Positions 58,053-64,000 of a stretch of 64,000 nucleotides of DNA are shown here, in pieces (the first letter of the stretch is position 1; each line of letters opens with the position of its first letter). The notes below the pieces were generated by a model. It worked only from the letters and a program-made list of their open reading frames with translations. It searched no databases and was not told where the DNA came from. The translations under genes and the position numbers were made by a program. This stretch comes from Siphonodentalium dalli. Taxonomy: Eukaryota > Mollusca > Scaphopoda > Gadilida > Siphonodentaliidae. Location of the stretch: assembly GCA_032622095.1 (NCBI GenBank), contig CP136067.1, forward strand, positions 126,825,030 through 126,889,029, given 5' to 3'.

Positions 58053-58918
58053 GACGTTACCATGCCGCAGTTTCTCTCGGTCTTCTGCGTATCTCGTCTG
58101 TACAGCTCTGATGGGCGCCCACGATACTAAGACCTTAGGGTGTCCAGGTTGGTGCGACTCCGGTATGGCCCGTCAACCAAGTGGTATAATTCGGCATTGT
58201 CTTCGTTAATATCTCTGCACATGTCAGGCAAGAATAGGATTCCGAGGGTTAGCATATCACGGGGTTGATTCATTGGTATGCGTGACTGGTATTGACTCCT
58301 TATCAGTTCTGGTTCACCGACCAAAACAGTCAAAATGCGAAATATATAATCATATGGTCGCTATACAATGGAGGGAACATTACGCTTTACGAAATAGTGG
58401 ATATCATCATTCAACTGGGCGATAAGTACATTATGCTGAGGGAGGATATGTCCATTTTTTCAAAAACCGCAAGGACGGTTTGGTGATAAGAATGTTTTTA
58501 AGCCGTTTTTATTTTTAACTAAAATTTTATTTCGCCTACCCTGGTAGTCGTGTTACCAGACGCCCGCCTACCTAGTATGGTCACACATAAAAAGCAACAT
58601 TGAGTGAAATAAACAAAAAGGATGGGAGTTATCAAAACTGTCAGAGTAGAATGCTGAGGGCAGTAACGATCGATCGTGCACACACACTCAGTCCGTTATT
58701 GACAACAACAGTAACATTCTTGAATCATTTCGTCTTGAGAATCCGCCCTTTCTGGTATTGTTATCTGTCCATCGTTATGTCAATATAACACCGGGATACT
58801 TATTACTTACCACGCGATTTCAAACAAGGAACCATAAATGTTCTAGTCAGTGATAGTATGCTGTGTATCCGAATTGATGGTGCATGGTATTTCTGAGAAG
58901 TTTCTGACTTGAGCCAGT
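58053..58918. other. Upstream region of the PAN-domain gene
   Basis: No repeat recognised. A CAATATAAC word at about 58779-58788 could be a TATA-like element for the gene at 58919, and an ACGATCGATCGT palindrome lies at about 58668-58679. Both are weak. A 68-codon minus-strand frame (58127-58333) has no family signature. Confidence 0.3.
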
Positions 58919-59180
58919 ATGGTGGAACGAGTGATCTGCCTGTCTGTGCTTCTTCTGTTCTATGCTATATGTGTTAAAGCGGACAAAAGTGGTGTTAAGG
59001 AAACTAGGTTTTTGAAAATGGACAATTTTACAGCTGTCAGCCAGTCAGTGGTCCCAGCCAGATCTAATCTCGAATGTGCCGCATTCTGCTCGATGGATGT
59101 CAGTTGTCTGTCCTACAAGTTTGAGAATGGTAACTGCTGGAGTTCTACACAAGGAGGGAATGTCTATAGAAGAATAGACG
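58919..59180 (+). CDS. First exon of a secreted PAN/apple-domain protein
   Basis: The ATG lies in CCAGTATGG (A at -3, G at +4, a strong initiation context). It opens an 87-residue coding exon ending at a canonical GTAAGT donor (59181), phase 1. Residues 1-21 (MVERVICLSVLLLFYAICVKA) form a typical signal peptide with cleavage expected after the Ala. Residues ~30-75 form a PAN/apple-like module: RFLKMDNFTAVSQS, then Cys53, Cys57, Cys63 and Cys73 spaced C-x3-C-x5-C-x9-C (CAAFCSMDVSCLSYKF...NC). In molluscs such modules begin many secreted proteins, often ahead of C-type lectin or fucolectin domains, and mediate protein or glycan binding. No lectin domain was found within the next 5 kb; a short candidate second exon is listed separately. 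Neighbouring DNA is repeat-rich, so this may be an isolated gene or the 5' end of a gene continuing beyond the window. Confidence 0.7.
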
Positions 59181-59675
59181 GTAAGTTGAGAAAACAATTA
59201 CAGGAAATCAGGGTTCGCTCTGGCAGATAAATTATATTGGCTAAATTTCTTATTTTGCGTTTGCTAGCGTGTAACAGCGAGGTTTCAAACTGGGAAGAAA
59301 TTAATATATATTACTGGGTTTATAAAATAAAAACAAAACTAAGTTGCAAAACAAAACAAGCAATAACAAAAATAGTTCAAACATGACTGTTAGCTATAGA
59401 AGCTATACTGTGATCTAACAATTAACTTACATTATATCAACCATGAAAAGGTATGTCACATCAGGAGTCCCACATTTACAGAGAATTAAGTCCGCGGATA
59501 CCATATCCTCACAAAGGGGATCGAATTATTATTGGTTAAATAATACCATTTTTGCGGCGATATATTGGCGAATATTGGCAACTAATTCAGATGTATTGTA
59601 GCATGATATGAATTAATTGTCGTTGCTTTGATAATACATGGATATAACACCGATAACTCAATCATGAATTGACAT
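59181..59675. other. Intron start; no recognisable repeats
   Basis: Follows the GTAAGTTGAG donor. AT-rich with AAAACAAAAC runs near 59330-59360. Confidence 0.4.
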
Positions 59676-59679
59676 GAAA

Positions 59680-59957
59680 TACAGTACGTCTATCACGAAT
59701 TCACATAAAAACATCACGTTTCAATCGCGCCCGCTATTAAACGCGATTCGCCCAATCGTGGCCGCGAAGTGGGGGCCACCAAACGCGCTTCTCCGTTATT
59801 GCCACTATCTGAGAAAAGTCGACATTTCAATTCTGATCGCTGGAGAGATCGCGGGTCTGTCTGGGTATATTGTTGACCCCGGTGGTGTGACTGTCTGGCG
59901 CGGGCTGCATTATAGCATCGCGGGTTACCGCGATAATAAAAATAAATTGCACGTGTA
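59680..59957 (+). mobile_element. GC-rich TATCGCG-type MITE, copy 1 (diverged)
   Basis: Begins TACAGTACGTCTATCACGAA, parallel to the TACAGTGCGTCCATCGCGAA end of the copy at 62651 (minus strand). The interior is full of TCGCGG, CGCGGG and GTGGCCGCGAAGTGG words that stand out from the AT-rich surroundings. A 94-codon frame across it is unlikely to be a gene. Confidence 0.5.
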
Positions 59958-59959
59958 GA

Positions 59960-60737
59960 GTTTCATTAACAACAAAATCAATCTTAGTTTTATCAACGGG
60001 ATCATGTCATATCAGATTTGTAAAGCATATATGGTGATGCCCGTCTAACAAAACAGTGCAGCGTGTGGCTTTCGTCATATATGCGCTACATGCAGTGTGG
60101 ACATTAACTATTTACGTGAACATGTCAAGAGTTGACTTTAAAATGTTCAGGATTAGGTAAATAGCATGATGAGTAAATTGTTAATGTTTGTCATCACGCC
60201 TGCGGCTATACGACGGTGTACATGTATCTCATATCGCATATATTGGCCACGATATATCTATCAAAACTGATGAGTGTTATAATAATTTCATTTATAATAA
60301 ATTTGGTACTGCGTTAACACGGGGTTGAATATCATTTGAAGACATTTGTGAATGTATCTCGCTGGCAAGCAGTTAGTTGACTGATTATCATTCATTCATG
60401 TGTAGTGATGTTCAGGTAATAATTGCAACAAACAGCCGTATGCTGCATGTTGGTTGTGCTAATTATATAAACACCCCTAGACATGAGTGGGGACCCATGA
60501 AGCTACTTTTGGTATCTTCACCTTGGCTGATATCACCAGAACAACCACACACATACATCATAGAACAATTAAAGGTATACTTTTAGCAATGAATGGTAGA
60601 ATTGCTTTTATGCAGATGTTTGCAAATTTACTTGTATAAAATCGATCATGTGTTTTCCTGTTTGCGTTTGTATTTATAAATCCATATATTTCGCGGTTTG
60701 ATTTCAAAATTACCAGCACTATAGTTGCTATCTTCAG
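59960..60737. other. Stretch without recognisable features
   Basis: No supportable feature. If the candidate second exon at 60738 is right, this is the rest of the intron. Confidence 0.3.
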
Positions 60738-60790
60738 GCGGTGGGCAACATGACACTTTCGCGTATGTTACCGTTCACGCCCCAGATTAA
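60738..60790 (+). CDS. Candidate second and last exon of the PAN-domain gene
   Basis: The acceptor TTGCTATCTTCAG precedes 60738. In the phase-1 frame left by the first exon, the sequence reads GGGQHDTFAYVTVHAPD and stops at TAA (60788-60790). This would give a 104-residue secreted protein with one PAN/apple module and a short tail. In the other frame the same acceptor opens a 63-residue stretch to 60929. The support is only an acceptor and frame agreement, so other exons may be the real partners. Confidence 0.25.
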
Positions 60791-61455
60791 AGGCCGTTAC
60801 AAATCACCGGGGGCCAATGTAATGTCGTTGACCAAAGGTGTTACACTGTGTACGCTTGGCATGAGTTATACATCTGTTACTCAACTGAATTTCCAGAATC
60901 TATTCAGCAACCCGTATGTGAATGCGTGAACGTGTGATAAGACCCTGAGTAACTTTCCGGGATTTAGTAATCTTCCACAATAGAAGCAATACGATGGGTA
61001 GACAACTATGCATACGATAAGTATATGTTGTGGATATCACACACGAACAATCTATAAACATTACTTTCTTCACTGAGGAACATACTCGTATCTTTGACAG
61101 TTTCCGTGATGTCTAAGCGTGTTCATAGAAACAGCCATTGCTTAGTGCAATTTCTCACAGAAGACCGATTGGTTACGATACTGTCGATACGATACATTCG
61201 CTGTGATGGTGTGATTTCTAGAGGTGACGTGGTTCGTGGTCAGTGGGGGTTCTGTCCAGACGACGAAGACGATTGCGCGAAATTATTGCGCTCGGTGATT
61301 CTACATCTCTACTGGATTATATAACGGAGTGCAGACCTCCTCCACATGCATTATACAAGTATGTATATGATACCGACAGATATGCAGCGCGATACAATGT
61401 AAGCTTGATAAAAACATGTCGCCATATAACTGTTTTATGTAAATGATATGACTGA
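60791..61455. other. Stretch with several short frames, none recognised
   Basis: The plus strand 61094-61324 contains QWGFCPDDEDDCAKLL, which has coding-like composition but no family I can name and no clear splice borders. No repeat seen. Confidence 0.3.
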
Positions 61456-61460
61456 GCTGA

Positions 61461-61520
61461 GTGTCTGAGGCCAAATAATCGCCCAAAGCGATAGTGGGTG
61501 ATTATCTGTGTCTCAGACAC
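61461..61520. repeat. 60-bp hairpin
   Basis: GTGTCTGAG (61461-61469) pairs with CTCAGACAC (61512-61520), and ATAATCGCCC pairs with GGGTGATTAT inside it. The central loop is AAAGCGATAGT. Confidence 0.6.
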
Positions 61521-61679
61521 TTCAGAGACTGTACATTCTAAATATATCAGTTGATGTAGTTAAACGGACATGGCTCATTCGAACCTCCAAATTTGTTTTG
61601 TACGACAGATAAGATAGGTTGATAAATAAACGAACTATTGGTATACCAGCTTCATGTGCTCCGAAAAACACTAACCAAA

Positions 61680-61770
61680 GTCACAAAACGCTCTTTATTC
61701 ATTTACTGCTGCCATATCAGGAATATACTACCACGGAACGCTCTTTTCTGTTCCATGCTGTGCAAATGGC
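61680..61770 (+). repeat. Diverged relative of the TTAA-flanked element interior
   Basis: AACGCTCTTTATTCATTTAC, CCATATCAGGAAT and GGAACGCTCTTTTCTGTTCC appear in the same order as inside the elements at 7967 and 11305. No terminal repeats remain, so it is a fragment or a distant cousin. Confidence 0.4.
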
Positions 61771-61774
61771 AGTT

Positions 61775-62400
61775 TTGTGTTTGGTACCCAACCACATTGT
61801 TCACAGGTGTATTTTTCATTACTTCAATGCGTCTTTTTGGGTTTCATAATGTTCATAGAAAGGTAATTCAGATATGTATCGACCAATTTCGACACTGAGA
61901 AAAATTCAAAAGCGAATAATATTTTGCCTATCTTGGAGCGCAAACCGTCACGTGGCTTTAACTCGTCTCAAATCGTATCTATTAGCTGTTAAACATACGG
62001 ACCCCGTTTCAATATTGAAAATTGAAAATGTTTACAGGGTGTCACATATCCTCATAGCTCATGGTCGATTTTACATATGTGTTAATATGGATTAACTTGA
62101 GAAACTGGCATGCTAACTTGAGAAACTGGCATATTTAAACTGTATTTTATTATTATATATTAAGTGTATGAGTTAGTCCTGTTGTCTCCACCCCGGTATG
62201 TACGCCTATGCCAATACAACGATGGTGCGATTTGTCTATTGTCACCGACAGGATAATTATCCCTTCGTTTGTCTGGCGTTGATATCCATATACAACTGGT
62301 ACTAAATAGTATGACAATTCATGGTAATATACATGTACAAATAACATAACTACGCACTCGCTCTTTACAATACTGTAAAAATATATCTGCACAATTCTGG
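61775..62400. other. Stretch with a small 20-bp duplication
   Basis: TAACTTGAGAAACTGGCAT occurs twice in tandem near 62093-62131. Nothing else supported. Confidence 0.35.
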
Positions 62401-62406
62401 TAGTCA

Positions 62407-62651
62407 ATATAGTCTCCATCGCGGGCGCGCGATCTAATAGTGGATATCCGCTCCAGACAGTGTTATGTCATCAGATTAACATAATTCTGCAGTTTCGCGG
62501 GCTCCGCGATGGACCAGCCCGCGATGAATCCCACTATTTATCGACCCGCGATGCCTCAAATCGCAATCCAACAGTGGCCGCGGTTGACCTGATACACCCC
62601 GCGAAGTGGTGAATGATGGGGTCGTGTTAATTCGCGATGGACGCACTGTAA
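62407..62651 (-). mobile_element. GC-rich CCATCGCG-type MITE, copy 2
   Basis: Ends AGTCTCCATCGCGGGCG and (minus strand) CAGTGCGTCCATCGCGAAT make short imperfect terminal inverted repeats. The interior alternates CCCGCGATG, CGCGGGCT and TTCGCGG words in both orientations. Confidence 0.55.
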
Positions 62652-62717
62652 GACTGTTTTATACGGAAGGAACATAACACTAAGCTCAATATTTACTAGA
62701 TAATATCATCTTCAATT

Positions 62718-62995
62718 TATCATGATAATCATCATCGTCGTCATTATCATCACCACCATCATCATCATTATCGACGACATCAGCAAGCCATTATCTTCAC
62801 CAGCATCACGATATTCATTACCAATCATCATAATTATTTCAATAATAATCATCATGGTCATCATCATCACTAACATAATCATCGTAATCACTCGCATCAT
62901 CATTATCACAATCATCTTCATCATCACCACCAATAAAAATCATCGTCATCTTCATTAGCATCATGATCACTACAATCATCACCATCGTAATTTTC
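62718..62995. repeat. Degenerate (ATC)n microsatellite
   Basis: About 270 bp of ATC/ATT triplets with scattered GTC, ACC and AAT interruptions. The frames with runs of Ile or Met on either strand are products of the repeat. Confidence 0.9.
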
Positions 62996-62999
62996 TCAA

Positions 63000-63660
63000 G
63001 AAAATAGAGGGGTACTTGCAACTTTTGTCCACAGGGTATACATATAGGATTGAATGTTGCACTCAACTAATCTTGGCTATGCGAGAGATCAGCCTGAATT
63101 CTGAAAATGTGTTATTTGCCTCATATAAACCACTGTCATACTAATTTAGATGTATTAATAATAACTATTGTATGAAATATCATAGCGATTTTGTGAGTCA
63201 AGCAAACACTTAACATAGAGAACGTTACATTTCTAGCAAAATATACCCATCACAATGGATAACTTTTTGTCGAAAGTGGCCAAGAACATTTCATTTGGCG
63301 AAAAGTTTTTTATCCTCAAATCGGAAATCTAATTCAAAAACCTAAACTGATTTTGTAAAGTGAGCGACATGGAAATCGAAGTTATACTATCATCATTTGC
63401 TAATTGATTGGCTGATACAGCTTAGTTGGTAACAAAAGCCACTCATGGCAGTACACTAACAAACAATGGGCGACTAAATGCAATACCACACGCGCCAGTA
63501 ATAATAAAACGTCAGCCGACCACAGTGTCCCCCGACAACGATGCCACTTTATTAAAGAAATTAAAAACAATGTCGAAAAGGGTTTATAACTCCGTAAAAA
63601 AATAATTTTCCGTATTCTATATACATGTTGCACATCTCCAATATATGGGTAACAATACTC
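63000..63660. other. Stretch without recognisable features
   Basis: No supportable feature. Confidence 0.35.
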
Positions 63661-63785
63661 TGAAGTTTCAAATCTCTGAGTTGAAATTGGTAGGAGGAGA
63701 TGATTACACCATGAAAGTACTCAAAGTTCTGGCAGACGGACGAACGGACGGACGGTACGCTGGACGGTACTACCAACATCTACCC
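63661..63785 (-). repeat. Fragment with GTCCGTCCGTTC simple repeat, AGCTCA end
   Basis: On the minus strand AGCTCATAAAGGGTAG leads through GTCCGTCCGTCCGTTCGTCC, reminiscent of the start of the AGCTCACCTGAG family at 7511. The downstream part differs. Confidence 0.4.
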
Positions 63786-63867
63786 TTTATGAGCTAAATA
63801 AATTATGAGCTATTTTTATCCAATTTTTATGAGTTTGCAATAGTGGTTCCAACATTTGATGTTTATG

Positions 63868-63972
63868 AGCTTTTTTGTGTCCAATATCGAGGAGCTTTTT
63901 TGTGTCCAATATCAAGGAGCTTTCGGCGTCCAATATCAAGGAGCTTTCGATGTCCAATATCAAGGAGGTTAT
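63868..63972 (+). repeat. 25-bp minisatellite, four to five copies
   Basis: GAGCTTTTTTGTGTCCAATA (twice) and GAGCTTTCGGCGTCCAATAT, GAGCTTTCGATGTCCAATAT follow one another, each ending ATCAAG or ATCGAG. A decayed copy may start near 63803. Confidence 0.8.
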
Positions 63973-64000
63973 GTGAAATCCAAATATGAGATTATTTCAG

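Noticed and set aside
61094-61446. Frames containing QWGFCPDDEDDC and RRRRRLREII
   Set aside because: Overlapping frames in two phases, no family recognised and no clear exon borders. Left as unannotated.
62712-63066. Met/Ile-rich frames on both strands
   Set aside because: Products of the ATC microsatellite.
1-64000. tRNA, 5S or snRNA genes
   Set aside because: No GGTTCGAATCC-type B box with a matching acceptor stem, and no 5S- or snRNA-like block was recognised by eye. A covariance-model scan would be needed to exclude them.

Overview
The window is metazoan genomic DNA, most likely from a mollusc or another lophotrochozoan. There is no dense coding and no operon layout. What is recognisable is spliced exons with GT/AG borders, fossils of eukaryotic transposons (FLYWCH/MULE, CR1-like LINE, piggyBac-like, hAT-like and mariner-like MITEs), C2H2 zinc-finger debris, and lectin/PAN-type immune exons of the kind expanded in molluscs. 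A dispersed repeat starting AGCTCACCTGAG that I associate with mollusc genomes also occurs. No rRNA or tRNA was recognised.

Layout. 0.3-0.9 kb: degenerate C2H2 zinc-finger pseudogene (minus strand). 2-13.6 kb: mainly repeats. These include small hairpin MITEs, a GGTGTACATG minisatellite, two copies of a ~0.63 kb dispersed repeat, a cluster of CTTTAGC palindromes, three AGCTCACCTGAG-type repeats, two nearly identical 482/486-bp TTAA-flanked elements, a 501-bp TA-flanked element with long TIRs, and a 156-bp near-perfect palindrome. 14.57-14.76 kb: one symmetric phase 1-1 exon resembling the N-terminal half of a C-type lectin domain, followed within 30 bp by a hAT-like MITE. 15.97-16.52 kb: FLYWCH/MULE transposase remnant with its catalytic middle missing.

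16.62-41.83 kb is the dominant feature, a 25-kb hierarchical satellite. A ~35-bp monomer forms ~309-bp higher-order repeats. These form a forward arm and an inverted arm meeting head-to-head at a 19-bp hairpin. Each pair of arms plus a 1.22-kb non-minisatellite segment (called A here, carrying GCCCAGCTGGGC palindromes) makes a macro-unit. Four full units follow with periods 4089, 5099, 5099 and 4089 bp, then a fifth A segment with an extended arm, and finally an inverted, more diverged A copy. The whole locus is therefore bracketed by inward-facing A segments, like a giant foldback structure.

42-58 kb: mostly low-copy tandem repeats (160-bp x7, 68-bp x11 and several two- or three-copy repeats), foldback elements, a CR1-like LINE 3' end, a pair of inverted ~193-bp repeats 6.5 kb apart, a frameshifted gene relic ending in a cysteine-rich motif, CTCF-like motifs and a piggyBac-like MITE with an internal hairpin. 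58.9-60.8 kb: the best gene candidate, a secreted protein whose first exon encodes a signal peptide and a PAN/apple-like four-cysteine module. 59.7-64 kb: GC-rich MITEs, an ATC microsatellite and a 25-bp minisatellite.

Apart from the two lectin/PAN-type exons, nothing here looks like an intact conserved gene. No pathway or operon can be inferred. The window is a repeat-rich intergenic or heterochromatin-like region whose notable content is repeat architecture.
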